DNA from: an uncultured Methylococcales bacterium
GTDB taxonomy: Bacteria; Pseudomonadota; Gammaproteobacteria; Methylococcales; Methylomonadaceae
Assembly (NCBI GenBank): GCA_903902705.1
Contig: CAIUVX010000121.1
Coordinates: 1 to 44,293, forward strand
Reading direction: 5' to 3'
Length of the DNA stretch: 44,293 nucleotides
A model generated the notes under the pieces. That model was not told the origin of the DNA. It ran no database searches and was given only the letters and a program-made list of their open reading frames with translations. Shown here piece by piece: positions 1-7,835 of the stretch. Numbering within the stretch: position 1 is the first letter of the stretch; every line of letters begins with the position of its first letter. Both the position numbers and the translations under genes were made by a program.

Positions 1-247
1 CTTCTGTAACTTCATATTGACCGTATCGACAGGTGAACCTATCCCAATGGTGATAACAGGTATTGCATTCAATGAAGCGGCTGAAAAAATAGCCAAGCTG
101 AAAAAAGGTGATGCCTTGACGGTAACAGGCGCGTTAAAGCCAAGCACTTGGCAAGACAAAACGACAGGCGAAACTAAACACGGCTTGAATGTGACGGTAT
201 CCGATTGTTTAAGCGTGTATGACGTTAAAAAACGTAAAGCGGTTTAA
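1..247 (+). CDS. SSB-like OB-fold protein, 5' end cut by window edge
   Basis: The reading frame is open from base 2 with no stop before the first possible start (TTG at 17), so the gene very likely begins upstream of the window. The visible part reads FCNFILTVSTG, then GIAFNEAAEKIAKLKKGD, ALTVTGALKP and GLNVTVSDCLSVYDVKK. This matches the strand order of single-stranded-DNA-binding OB folds: a G-x-P-x-C-x-F segment, a helix with the AE..AKLKKGD motif, then 'V.G.L....W.d..G....L.V.V'. SSB-like proteins of this short type are common on integrative elements and phages, where they protect or process single-stranded DNA. The next gene is an Ogr/Delta-like zinc finger, which supports a mobile-element origin. 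The fold is fairly sure; the exact role and length are unknown. Confidence 0.7.
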   Translation, partial: FCNFILTVSTGEPIPMVITGIAFNEAAEKIAKLKKGDALTVTGALKPSTWQDKTTGETKHGLNVTVSDCLSVYDVKKRKAV

Positions 248-268
248 TTCTTTATTGTTGAGGTAAAA

Positions 269-475
269 ATGCGCATTAATTGTACAGATTGCGGGGAAGC
301 ATTAACCGCTCATGCCAGACCACCAAACATGAAATTTGAGGATAAGGATCATAAACAAATGGTGTTTACCTCCTATTTACACTGTAAGCAGTGCGGATGT
401 ACTGTGTCAGCCCGCGTGTTTTTGAAAATAGCGCGTAAACCGTTCCAAGTGCCAGATCAGGAGGTGCAACAGTAG
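269..475 (+). CDS. Ogr/Delta-like zinc-finger protein
   Basis: This 68-residue protein starts with MRINCTDCGEAL and has a second pair, CKQCGC, near residues 39-44, giving the Cys2...Cys2 spacing of the Ogr/Delta family. Family members begin MR..CP.CG and carry a second C...CG pair. In P2-like phages they are small zinc-binding activators of late transcription. A GAGGTAA ribosome-binding site sits about 8 bases before the ATG. The gene lies 21 bases after the SSB-like gene in the same orientation, so the two are probably co-transcribed within a mobile-element remnant. No late phage genes are visible, so a regulatory role is inferred from family alone. An unrelated small zinc ribbon is the alternative. 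Confidence 0.6.
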   Translation: MRINCTDCGEALTAHARPPNMKFEDKDHKQMVFTSYLHCKQCGCTVSARVFLKIARKPFQVPDQEVQQ

Positions 476-532
476 AATTAAAATTCCAGCGGTAAAAACA
501 AAACCAACCCTAAAATCATGAGAGAGAAACAA

Positions 533-793
533 ATGGACGCTACCGAAACAAAAAAAATCCAGAGCGGTATAAATGCTGCAAGAAACATTAGAAAATCAAT
601 GTTGACTGAAGCGGAAGACCTAAAAAAGAACCTTGATAAGACAAACGCATTCATTGCTGATTATGATGCGTTTATCCTGTCACTTGAAACGCTTCTTATC
701 AATGCCGATCCGCAACAAGCAGGAAACCAGCAAAAAGCACCACCGACTAAAAACCCGTTTAAAAACGAAGTAGAGAAGAAATATGACTACTGA
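533..793 (+). CDS. Hypothetical helical protein
   Basis: I do not recognise this protein. The frame can start at 518, but the ATG at 533 has an AGAGAGA sequence just upstream and is the better start, giving 86 residues. The first 60 residues are rich in Lys, Glu, Asp and Ala with regular Leu/Ile spacing (KKIQSGINAARNIRKSM, EDLKKNLDKTNAFIADYDAFI) and look like one or two long helices, possibly a coiled coil. The C-terminus is polar and disordered-looking (QQAGNQQKAPPTKNPFK). It overlaps the next small ORF by 11 bases, which suggests translational coupling. It is probably an accessory gene of the same mobile remnant as the SSB-like gene. Confidence 0.5.
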   Translation: MDATETKKIQSGINAARNIRKSMLTEAEDLKKNLDKTNAFIADYDAFILSLETLLINADPQQAGNQQKAPPTKNPFKNEVEKKYDY

Positions 794-956
794 AACTTTG
801 GACAGACCCACCAACGCTTTAGTCTTGAAATTTAATGCTTCAAAATTACTTATTGAAGAATTAAGTATCGAGCTAAAGTCTCTTAAAGACGCAAGCAATT
901 CATCCGTTTTAAGCCAGCAAAAACGTGTTCAATCGGTATTTCTAAGGACTGAATGA
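783..956 (+). CDS. Small hypothetical protein coupled to upstream ORF
   Basis: A 57-residue frame starts with ATG at 783, inside the last codons of the preceding gene, and ends at TGA 954-956. AGAGAAG lies about 5 bases before the ATG as a ribosome-binding site. The protein is predicted to be mostly helical (SKLLIEELSIELKSLKDA) and has no motif I recognise. The overlap, the good ribosome-binding site and the shared orientation are the only support. Its amphipathic helix resembles that of its neighbour, so the two could interact, but that is a guess. Confidence 0.4.
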   Translation: MTTETLDRPTNALVLKFNASKLLIEELSIELKSLKDASNSSVLSQQKRVQSVFLRTE

Positions 957-1328
957 CTTTGGGTTAGAGACTTAGTACGCGTAGTAGTTCTATTTGGCTT
1001 AAGTTCATAGTTATTTTCTTGTTATTCTCACGCGCCATGTACTGCCATTAAGTCAATGGTCCTATAATATTCACCCAGTATAGTCAATACGGTGCAAATA
1101 CACAGATGGCTTATGTTTGGCTAAATATTCATCAATTATAGCTCGCGCTCCTTTCCAGCACTCGAAGCCCCATTTTTTATCAGTTCTATAAAGAACCAAC
1201 TACAATGGTAATTTTGTTCACGTTTAATTCCACAAGCACTATTTTCTGAGGATAATATGCAAAAAGTTTCAGTTATCTTAACTTTTTGGAGCAAGAGAAT
1301 TTACATTTTTAGCTATTGAGAAACACCA
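957..1328. other. Gene-poor stretch with possible decayed ORFs
   Basis: No convincing intact gene is visible. On the minus strand at 1071-1199 there is a 42-codon frame starting with TTG and containing DKKWGFECWKGARAIIDEYL. Its composition (Trp, Cys and Tyr in a helix-like context) looks like real but truncated coding sequence; I cannot name the family. On the plus strand at 1258-1320 a 20-codon frame begins MQKVSVILTF, which resembles the first strand of a GT2 glycosyltransferase and then stops. Both are best read as remnants. Confidence 0.35.
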
Positions 1329-1529
1329 ATGAATAAAATTAATGCCAGCGTGGTGATTCCTAGTCATCGTTTTGATGCGTCCAGTATGCGTCGTTTAATC
1401 CTCACCATTGATTTATTTTTGAATCAGGGTGCTGCTGCGAGTGGTGATTATCTATTGTTTGCCACTGATGACGATACTTTTCTTCCTGTTGGTGTGCAGT
1501 CGTTAGCTAATGCAATAGCAGTCAAATAG
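1329..1529 (+). pseudogene. GT2-type glycosyltransferase remnant with internal deletion
   Basis: The 66-residue frame begins INASVVIPSHRFDASSMRRLI, the nucleotide-binding first strand and helix typical of family 2 glycosyltransferases. It soon reaches DYLLFATDDDTFLPVG, which resembles the DxD region that binds the metal and sugar nucleotide. In intact GT2 enzymes these blocks are separated by roughly 60-80 residues; here only about 25 lie between them, and the protein stops soon after. The simplest reading is an internal deletion plus loss of the C-terminal half. A SAM methyltransferase of the type often found in polysaccharide clusters follows, so this may once have been a surface-glycan locus. 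Confidence 0.55.
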
Positions 1530-1620
1530 CTAATCACCTTATAATGACAGGAAATTATAGGATACGTTATTTAATGAAGTTCATTAGATGTTAATTAAAC
1601 CTAATTTAGGGGAAAGCAAA

Positions 1621-2439
1621 ATGGAAAATCAGGCAGTCGATCAGCGTGAGCTTATTTATCAGGATTTACATGGTGGGCAACTGGAAGCTCAGGAAATACA
1701 AAATCGCCATTCAGCCGAAAAAATATTAGGCATTGTTTTCGATGTTATTAAGCCTGATTCTGTTTTGGATGTCGGTTGTGGTTTAGGCACTTGGCTGTCT
1801 GTGGCAAGGGAGTTGGGTGTTGCTGATACTAGGGGTGTGGATGGTTTGTGGACGGATAATGCCCGTCTGCGAATTCCTGCCGAGTTGGTATCAACGCAGG
1901 ATTTGGAAAAACCGTTGGAGCTTGGGCGAAAATTTGACATGGTGATGAGTCTGGAGGTTGCAGAACACCTGGATCAAAGTGCCTCTGTTAATTTTGTTGA
2001 TTCTTTGACTAATCACGCGGATGTTATTTTGTTTTCGGCGGCGATTCCTTATCAGGGTGGGCATCATCATGTGAATGAGCAGTTTCCTGATTATTGGTAT
2101 TCGCTTTTTCATGAGCGTGGTTTTGAAGTGCTTGATTTTATTCGCCCCAAGATTTGGAATGATGATTCGATTCTCTGGTGGCTAAAACAAAATATTCTTC
2201 TTTTTGTCCGTAAAGAATTGCTGGAGAGTAATCAGGCATTCGCGGATTTGTATCGAAATAATTTACCGATTTCAATTGTGCATCCCGAAGTTTATCTTTC
2301 CAGACTCAATTCAGCGAATTTTGTTGTGGAAGAGCATAACAAGCTGATTGGTATCATAGCGTCAGGCGGTATATTCTCGGTGAAACGGGAATCAGATGGT
2401 AATCTGACCATTAATAAAATTGGTAATCCGCTTGAATAA
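1621..2439 (+). CDS. Class I SAM-dependent methyltransferase
   Basis: The frame opens at 1588, but ATG 1621 is preceded by GGGGAAA at a good distance and is the likelier start (272 residues). Motif I, VLDVGCGLGTW, lies near residues 48-58 and binds S-adenosylmethionine. An acidic residue follows at the end of strand 2 (GVDG), and MVMSLEVAEHL is the post-motif II/III segment seen in Methyltransf_23/25 domains. The HHHVNEQF and DYWYSLFHERGFEVL segments resemble sugar or glycan methyltransferases encoded beside glycosyltransferases. It lies just after a broken glycosyltransferase, so its substrate may be a polysaccharide, but this is context only. There is no membrane segment or signal peptide, so the protein is probably cytoplasmic. 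Confidence 0.75.
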   Translation: MENQAVDQRELIYQDLHGGQLEAQEIQNRHSAEKILGIVFDVIKPDSVLDVGCGLGTWLSVARELGVADTRGVDGLWTDNARLRIPAELVSTQDLEKPLELGRKFDMVMSLEVAEHLDQSASVNFVDSLTNHADVILFSAAIPYQGGHHHVNEQFPDYWYSLFHERGFEVLDFIRPKIWNDDSILWWLKQNILLFVRKELLESNQAFADLYRNNLPISIVHPEVYLSRLNSANFVVEEHNKLIGIIASGGIFSVKRESDGNLTINKIGNPLE

Positions 2440-2458
2440 GCTCTGATGTTTGCTCGTC

Positions 2459-2480
2459 ATTCCAGCATGGACGCTGGAAT
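2459..2480. repeat. Short palindrome, part of a dispersed repeat
   Basis: ATTCCAGC and GCTGGAAT form a perfect 8-bp stem around a 6-base loop, 20 bases after the methyltransferase stop. It could act as a terminator between the convergent methyltransferase and phoR genes, but it lacks a T-run. The sequence style (TTCCAGC...GCTGGAA) is that of common intergenic repeats. At 2538-2554 there is a 17-base match, in reverse orientation, to the hairpin at 9047-9063. Confidence 0.5.
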
Positions 2481-2622
2481 CCAGTCACAGGGATGTATTT
2501 GAGTGTACACTATCCTTGCGAACCCTCGCTATACTCTCCCTGCCGCAATGACGTGGTTTTCCTTAACGGTGGCAGCGATGCAAAGCCTACACTCCAACAT
2601 TTTTACCCGTGTGTTTAACGAC

Positions 2623-3900
2623 TTAGCAAATCCGTTTGGCAGGAAAATGACAACTAAAACAACTACCTTTGCCCAATTCGCTAGTAATGTTTAATTGGGC
2701 ATCATGGCGCATAAGGACGTGCTTAACAATCGCTAAGCCTAAACCCGTGCCGCTGATTTTTTTGCTGCGTTTTACTTCGACACGGTAAAAGCGTTCGGTG
2801 ACGCGTCCCATATCGTTTGTAGACATACCTTCGCCTTGGTCTTCAACGGCTAGGATGGATTCATCTTGATTTACATACCAGCGTACTTTAACCACGGAAT
2901 CATCGGACGAATATTTAAGCGCGTTGCTCAGTAAATTGGTAAACGCACTGCGTAGTTCTTGTTCTTCGCCCATGATGTTGTTATTAGTTTCTAGGCTAAG
3001 TTCAATTTGTCTACCTGACAGCGTATCGCCTTCTTGACAAATATGGCTAAGTAATTCGGGAATATTGACACACACGGCTTTTTTCTGCTGCGATTCAAGA
3101 CGGGTTAATAGGAGTAAGTCATCAACTAGATGCTGCATCCGTTCAGTTTGCCCGTACATTTGTTGAAGAGAGCCAGTTAATACGGGAGAAAGCCCATCAT
3201 CAATATCTTGTAGGGTTTCCAGATAACCTTTCAATACCGTTAAGGGGGTACGCAGTTCGTGGGATACGTTGGCTACAAAGTCCCTACGCATTCGTTCCAT
3301 CATTTTTATTTGGGTCACATCTTGCGCTAATAGTAAACGCAATCCTGCCCCATAGGGAACAATGCGTACTGAGAGGCTAATATGATTATTAATGGGTGAC
3401 GGGATAATGACAGCTTCAGAATAGTTGCCTGAGTTGAGATAACGAATAAATTCTGGAAAGCGAATTAAATAAGGAATGCGCTGCCCTTTATCGGATTGTT
3501 GAAGTCCAAACACATCTCTTGCCGCTTTATTCGTCCAATCAATTTCGTCATTCTCACCTAACACCACCGCCGCGTCGGGTAGTGCTTCGGTGGATTGACG
3601 AAATTGATCTATCATTTTGCTGAGTTTCTTTTTACGTTTTTTGTTGTTTTTCCTAATGCGGTAAACGTGGAGATAAATTTCCTCCCATACCCCGAATGAT
3701 TTGGGATAATTGCCCCCCGACATTTTACTTAGCCATTTTTCAAAGCGGTTGATTTGAATCAGTTGATTAATCAGTAGACCTAAAACCAGCAACAAGGTTA
3801 AATGTAAAAACCAGCCACTAATCCCGCCTACGATGGAGACAAGGACAAATAGTAATAATGCTACTGTTATTTCTTTTTGCCAAACTACCATAATGCTCAT
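2623..3900 (-). CDS. phoR: Phosphate-regulon sensor histidine kinase PhoR
   Basis: This 425-residue membrane kinase senses phosphate status and phosphorylates PhoB. Two hydrophobic segments (about residues 12-30 and 33-47) with almost no periplasmic loop match the PhoR topology. A PAS-like domain (about 100-195) follows, then the H-box NVSHELRTPL with His214. The ATP-binding domain has the N-box around Asn326, the G1 box DQGEGM (354-359) and the G2 box GTGLGLAI (384-391). The start ATG overlaps the phoB stop in an ATGA, which shows tight coupling. No pst or phoU genes are in view. The assignment rests on the PhoR-specific topology and the phoB partner. Confidence 0.93.
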   Translation of the reverse strand: MSIMVVWQKEITVALLLFVLVSIVGGISGWFLHLTLLLVLGLLINQLIQINRFEKWLSKMSGGNYPKSFGVWEEIYLHVYRIRKNNKKRKKKLSKMIDQFRQSTEALPDAAVVLGENDEIDWTNKAARDVFGLQQSDKGQRIPYLIRFPEFIRYLNSGNYSEAVIIPSPINNHISLSVRIVPYGAGLRLLLAQDVTQIKMMERMRRDFVANVSHELRTPLTVLKGYLETLQDIDDGLSPVLTGSLQQMYGQTERMQHLVDDLLLLTRLESQQKKAVCVNIPELLSHICQEGDTLSGRQIELSLETNNNIMGEEQELRSAFTNLLSNALKYSSDDSVVKVRWYVNQDESILAVEDQGEGMSTNDMGRVTERFYRVEVKRSKKISGTGLGLAIVKHVLMRHDAQLNITSELGKGSCFSCHFPAKRIC

Positions 3901-4589
3901 TCTATTAAAGAAAACCGATAACCAAAACCGCGTACTGTCTGCACTAATTCTTCGCGGTTATATTCCGATAAAATTTTGCGTAAGCGGCGAATATGTACAT
4001 CAATAGTGCGCTCTTCGATATAGACACTGCGTCCCCACACTTGATCTAGTAATTGAGTACGACTATAGACTTTATCGGGATGAGTCATAAAAAACTGCAT
4101 TAAACGATATTCAGTAGGGCTGACTTCCAATTGTTGGTCGCCAATACTGAGTCGATGTTGTTCGGTATCTAAAGTTAAATCGCCTAACACGATGGTACTC
4201 GCGCCCTGCAATTTGCCGCTACGACGCAACACCGCACGAATACGCGCCACCAGTTCCTTAGGTGAAAAGGGTTTAGTCATATAATCATCCGCGCCAATTT
4301 CTAGTCCGCGTACTTTATCTTCTTCTTCGCCGCGTGCGGTCAATAAAATAATGGGAATATCTCGATACATCGGCTCTTTTTTTAACCGCCGAGCCCATTC
4401 AACACCGCTGATGCCAGGTAACATCCAATCCAACAGGATTAAATCAGGCAATGCCACATCCAAGGTTTTTTGCGCTTCTTGAGCATCAGCAACTGCAATA
4501 GGGGTAAAGTTAGCTTGTTCAAGTACCATGATTAACATAGCTCGAATAGCATCTTCATCTTCAACAACGAGAATATTACAATTGTGCAT
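3897..4589 (-). CDS. phoB: Response regulator PhoB (OmpR family)
   Basis: A 230-residue two-domain regulator. The receiver domain has the acidic pocket VVEDED (10-12), the phosphoacceptor Asp54 in ILLDWMLPG, Thr84 and Lys106 (YMTKPFSP). The C-terminal winged helix includes SPTEYRLMQFFMTHP and ERTIDVHIRRLRKIL, and ends VRGFGYRF. DWMLPGxSG and the near-invariant ERTIDVHIRRLRK are typical of PhoB. It is the first gene of phoBR and is transcribed away from fdxA. It should bind pho boxes when phosphorylated; I could not find a convincing pho box in its own upstream region. Confidence 0.94.
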   Translation of the reverse strand: MHNCNILVVEDEDAIRAMLIMVLEQANFTPIAVADAQEAQKTLDVALPDLILLDWMLPGISGVEWARRLKKEPMYRDIPIILLTARGEEEDKVRGLEIGADDYMTKPFSPKELVARIRAVLRRSGKLQGASTIVLGDLTLDTEQHRLSIGDQQLEVSPTEYRLMQFFMTHPDKVYSRTQLLDQVWGRSVYIEERTIDVHIRRLRKILSEYNREELVQTVRGFGYRFSLIE

Positions 4590-4679
4590 AGAAAGTATAA
4601 GGATAGGATAAAGCTTTGCATTCTAACAGGCTACATATTACCCTTTTATGACAAAAAAAATTGAGACGTTTCATTTACC

Positions 4680-4696
4680 CGCTTAAAAAATAAGCG
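4680..4696. other. Small hairpin in phoB-fdxA divergent region
   Basis: CGCTTA and TAAGCG flank AAAAA, giving a 6-bp stem in the 229-base divergent intergenic region between phoB and fdxA. It could be an operator or mRNA hairpin. The flanking run of A bases and the lack of known partners make any function a guess. Confidence 0.25.
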
Positions 4697-4818
4697 AATG
4701 ATAAATGGAGAACAATTATAATGGTAATCAGCGTTCATGCTGTTCTATCCTTCCAGCCTTTCTGCTAAGATAGTCGCTGGAATTATCACCCCTTTCACCC
4801 ACTTTCTGAGTAATAATT

Positions 4819-5142
4819 ATGACATTTGTAGTCACTGAAAACTGTATTAAATGTAAATTTACTGATTGCGTAGACGTATGCCCTGTTGATTGTTTTCATG
4901 AAGGGCCTAATTTTTTAGTTATTGATCCAGATGAATGTATTGACTGCACGCTATGTGAGCCAGAATGTCCAGCAGGTGCAATTTTCGCCGAAGATGAAGT
5001 GCCAGAAGATCAAGAACAATTCATTCAATTAAATGCCGAATTATCCAAACTATGGCCGTTGATTACCGAAGTACAAGCGGCTCTGCCAGACGCTGATGAA
5101 TGGAATGGCAAAGAAGATAAATTAGACCTATTAGAAAGATAA
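4819..5142 (+). CDS. fdxA: 7Fe ferredoxin FdxA ([3Fe-4S][4Fe-4S])
   Basis: A 107-residue ferredoxin of the Azotobacter FdI/FdxA type. The N-terminus reads [21 protein letters not shown], with Cys9, Cys12, Cys17 and Cys21, followed by [13 protein letters not shown] with Cys40, Cys43, Cys46 and Cys50. This is the mix of one 3Fe and one 4Fe site found in this family. The acidic C-terminal extension ([19 protein letters not shown]) is also diagnostic. It probably carries electrons at low potential in the cytoplasm; NifJ and the fused flavoprotein encoded in this window are plausible partners. It is monocistronic, with a strong hairpin 39 bases downstream. Confidence 0.93.
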   Translation: MTFVVTENCIKCKFTDCVDVCPVDCFHEGPNFLVIDPDECIDCTLCEPECPAGAIFAEDEVPEDQEQFIQLNAELSKLWPLITEVQAALPDADEWNGKEDKLDLLER

Positions 5143-5180
5143 CTAAGTAGTCAAAAGTAAATTTCAGGAAAATAAAAATG

Positions 5181-5210
5181 CTGGAGTGCAAGCAAAGCTT
5201 GCACCTCCAG
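5181..5210. terminator. Hairpin after fdxA (repeat-like)
   Basis: CTGGAGTGCAAGC and GCTTGCACCTCCAG pair around AAA with one bulge, 39 bases after the fdxA stop. No long T-run follows directly, so termination is plausible but not classical. The sequence AATGCTGGAGTGCA plus the downstream CTTTTATGTAACTACTTA recurs near 32563-32650 and, weakly, near 2580-2610, so the hairpin is also a dispersed repeat. Confidence 0.5.
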
Positions 5211-5246
5211 TATCGAAAAACTTTTATGTAACTACTTATCGACATT

Positions 5247-5264
5247 GAGCGAATCACATCGCTC
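5247..5264. promoter_or_regulatory. Inverted repeat upstream of zwf
   Basis: GAGCGA and TCGCTC flank ATCACA, giving a perfect 6-bp inverted repeat about 125 bases before zwf. It could be an operator or a leader hairpin of zwf-pgl. Nothing in the sequence names the regulator. Confidence 0.25.
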
Positions 5265-5388
5265 TCACACACTAGCATCACTGTTGTTAAGTTAAGCAAA
5301 AATCGATTCCTGTGTAGGCGCGAATTCATTGGTGTCGTTGAATGAATCCGCCCACACACCGCCTTTATAACTTCCATTTTTAAACATT

Positions 5389-6876
5389 ATGCACGCAGAA
5401 TCCTGTACTTACGTTATTTTTGGTGCGACTGGCAATCTCTCCCGAATTAAATTAATGCCAGCCCTGTATCATCTCGATATAGCCAATCGCTTGCCAAAAG
5501 GCACAAAAATTCTCGCCATTGGGCGCAGACCTTGGGATCAGCAACACTGGCTAACTGAAGTCAGAGCCATGATTCAAGCTAAAGCCAAAGAAGCCATTGA
5601 TGAAGCCGTGTTTCAGCGATTCTGTGATCGCTTGTATTATCACCAAGGTGATATAAAACAAGAGCAATGTTATAACGATCTGGCGACTGTTCTCAACGAC
5701 AAAGCCAATAAATTTCCCAAAAATATCGCCTTTTATTTATCCATTAGCCCTGCTGATTTTGGCAAAGTGCTGGAAATGGTTAGTGATCAGCATTTATTAG
5801 ACGAAGATTCAGGCTGGCGACGGGTAATTATTGAAAAGCCCTTCGGCTATGATTTAGACAGTGCGCAAGCCTTACAAAAGCGCATTAATCATTATCTGAC
5901 TGAAGAACAAATTTACCGTATCGATCACTATCTCGGTAAAGGCATGGTACAAAACGTGTTAGTGTTTCGTTTTGCCAATGTCATGTTAGAACCGTTATGG
6001 AATCGCAATTACATCGACCATATTCAAATTACTCATTCGGAAGAATTGGGCATAGACAGTCGCGGTGATTATTACAATGGTTCAGGGGCGATGCGTGATA
6101 TGTTGCAAAGTCATTTATTGCAATTATTAACGCTAGTGACAATGGAACCGCCTGTCTCAATGGAAGCGGAAGCCTTGCGTGACGAAAAAGTTAAAGTGTT
6201 AAAATCCATACGCCCCATTCCTAAAGAGGCGGTACACGCGCAAGCATTTCGTGGACAATATTCCAAAGGGCAAGTCAACGGCGAAAAGGTTAACGGCTAT
6301 TTGCAAGAAGAGCATATCCCTGCCAACAGCGTCACTGAAACTTATGCTTCGATGAAACTTTATATTGATAACTGGCGGTGGCGCGGTGTGCCTATGTATT
6401 TACGCACAGGTAAACGCATGGCAAAAGCGCAATCTACGATTTCTATCTGCTTTCGTCATCCACCGTTACAGTTTTTCCGCGATACCCACGTTCAGTGCAT
6501 GAATCCAAACTGGGTTATTCTAGGCATACAACCCGAAGAATGTATTCGCATTGAAATGACTGTAAAAGAACCAGGTTTAGAAATGCGTACTCGTCAAAGT
6601 AGCTTAGATGCTAGCTTCCGTAATCAAGACGAACAAGCCATCGATGCTTACGAAGATTTATTACTGGATGTACTCAAAGGCGACCGCTCGCTATTTTTAC
6701 GTTTTGATGAAGTTGAATATGCGTGGCGTATTGTTGATCCAATCCTACAAACATGGGCGACCGAACGCGATTATATTGCCACTTATCCCGCTGGTTCATG
6801 GGGACCTGAAGACAGTCGTTTATTCGATAAAGAAGCCCAATACTGGCGTACTAATCTAACTCCTGAGTGTAAATAA
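5389..6876 (+). CDS. zwf: Glucose-6-phosphate 1-dehydrogenase
   Basis: A 495-residue enzyme that oxidises glucose 6-phosphate to 6-phosphogluconolactone with NADP+ or NAD+. The N-terminal Rossmann motif is [17 protein letters not shown] (11-27). Lys150 lies in [11 protein letters not shown]. The active-site segment is [13 protein letters not shown] (177-189) with Asp179-His180, and [15 protein letters not shown] (233-247) carries the catalytic His. The family signature is normally DHYLGK followed by Glu, Gln or Lys; here it is Gly185, which is unusual. The overall length and C-terminal YPAGSWGP are normal. The stop codon directly abuts the pgl start, so zwf and pgl are translated as one unit. 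Confidence 0.95.
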   Translation: MHAESCTYVIFGATGNLSRIKLMPALYHLDIANRLPKGTKILAIGRRPWDQQHWLTEVRAMIQAKAKEAIDEAVFQRFCDRLYYHQGDIKQEQCYNDLATVLNDKANKFPKNIAFYLSISPADFGKVLEMVSDQHLLDEDSGWRRVIIEKPFGYDLDSAQALQKRINHYLTEEQIYRIDHYLGKGMVQNVLVFRFANVMLEPLWNRNYIDHIQITHSEELGIDSRGDYYNGSGAMRDMLQSHLLQLLTLVTMEPPVSMEAEALRDEKVKVLKSIRPIPKEAVHAQAFRGQYSKGQVNGEKVNGYLQEEHIPANSVTETYASMKLYIDNWRWRGVPMYLRTGKRMAKAQSTISICFRHPPLQFFRDTHVQCMNPNWVILGIQPEECIRIEMTVKEPGLEMRTRQSSLDASFRNQDEQAIDAYEDLLLDVLKGDRSLFLRFDEVEYAWRIVDPILQTWATERDYIATYPAGSWGPEDSRLFDKEAQYWRTNLTPECK

Positions 6877-7557
6877 ATGCAAACTTCTATCAACTGGCAT
6901 CGCTTTGATACCGCCGACTCGGTCGCAACCGCCGTTTATCAACATATTATAACCGCAGCACAACAGGCAATCGCTGAACGTGGCGCGTTTAAACTGGTGT
7001 TAGCAGGCGGTACAACTCCAGAAAAAGTTTATCGTTTACTCGCTGATACCCAAGCTGATTGGGCAAACTGGCATATTTATTACGGTGATGAACGCTGTTT
7101 GCCTGTTAATCATCCTAATAGAAATAGTTTAATGGCTGAACAGGCGTTTTTGAATAAAGTCGCCATTCCGCGTGAACAAATTTTTACCATTCCTGCGGAA
7201 CTGAATCCCGAAACAGCCGCTCAACAGTATCAACAAACAGTTGCCCCCGCATTGCCATTCGATATGGTATTGCTAGGCATGGGTGAAGATGGACATACCG
7301 CCAGCTTATTTCCCAACCATCATCATGATGAAAACGAATTAGCCCACGCGGTTTATAACTCCCCTAAACCACCACCTGAACGGGTTTCGTTAAGTGCCAA
7401 AGCCTTAAGCAACACCCAGCAATTATTGTTTTTGATTACAGGTGCGAACAAACAAGACGCTGTAAAAGCGTGGCGAGCGGGTGCGGATTTGCCTGTGGCG
7501 ACTATCGTGCCTGAAAATCCGATCGATGTTTATATTGATAGTGCGGCGGATAATTGA
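6877..7557 (+). CDS. pgl: 6-phosphogluconolactonase
   Basis: This 226-residue DevB-type enzyme hydrolyses the lactone made by Zwf. Family landmarks are LVLAGGTTPEKVYRLL near the start, WHIYYGDERCLPVNHPNRN (the 'GDER.Vp' motif), and LLGMGEDGHTASLFP with the catalytic His. The C-terminal ERVSLSAKALSNTQQLLFLITG is also typical. It starts at the base after the zwf stop codon, giving a zero-base junction. No further gene of the pathway (gnd or edd/eda) follows; a 278-base gap comes next. Confidence 0.94.
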   Translation: MQTSINWHRFDTADSVATAVYQHIITAAQQAIAERGAFKLVLAGGTTPEKVYRLLADTQADWANWHIYYGDERCLPVNHPNRNSLMAEQAFLNKVAIPREQIFTIPAELNPETAAQQYQQTVAPALPFDMVLLGMGEDGHTASLFPNHHHDENELAHAVYNSPKPPPERVSLSAKALSNTQQLLFLITGANKQDAVKAWRAGADLPVATIVPENPIDVYIDSAADN

Positions 7558-7835
7558 GTAGATTACGCATCACTGCCATTAAGTTAAGCCATTCAATGCA
7601 GTCGGTGGTGTTATGGATTATGTGATGAAAAAATGTAAATACTCTTTAGCACAAATACTTTGCTTTATTTAGCCAAAGTATTAGACTGCCGACAAGTTGA
7701 GTTCCGTAAACTTAACTCAATGAACTGGCTATTTCTATAGTAGCTAGCATAACACCACAGTCTATTTGGGTGCGATACGCGACACCCAATTTAGATGTTC
7801 AAATACATATCAAGCTTTTTTGAAGGAGTTTTTTT

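Noticed and set aside
680-898. Minus-strand 72-codon frame
   Set aside because: It is antisense to two coupled small genes that have better ribosome-binding sites.
4590-4818. Possible pho box before phoB
   Set aside because: TTGTCAT-like half-sites exist on the minus strand but the 11-base spacing of a pho box is not met.
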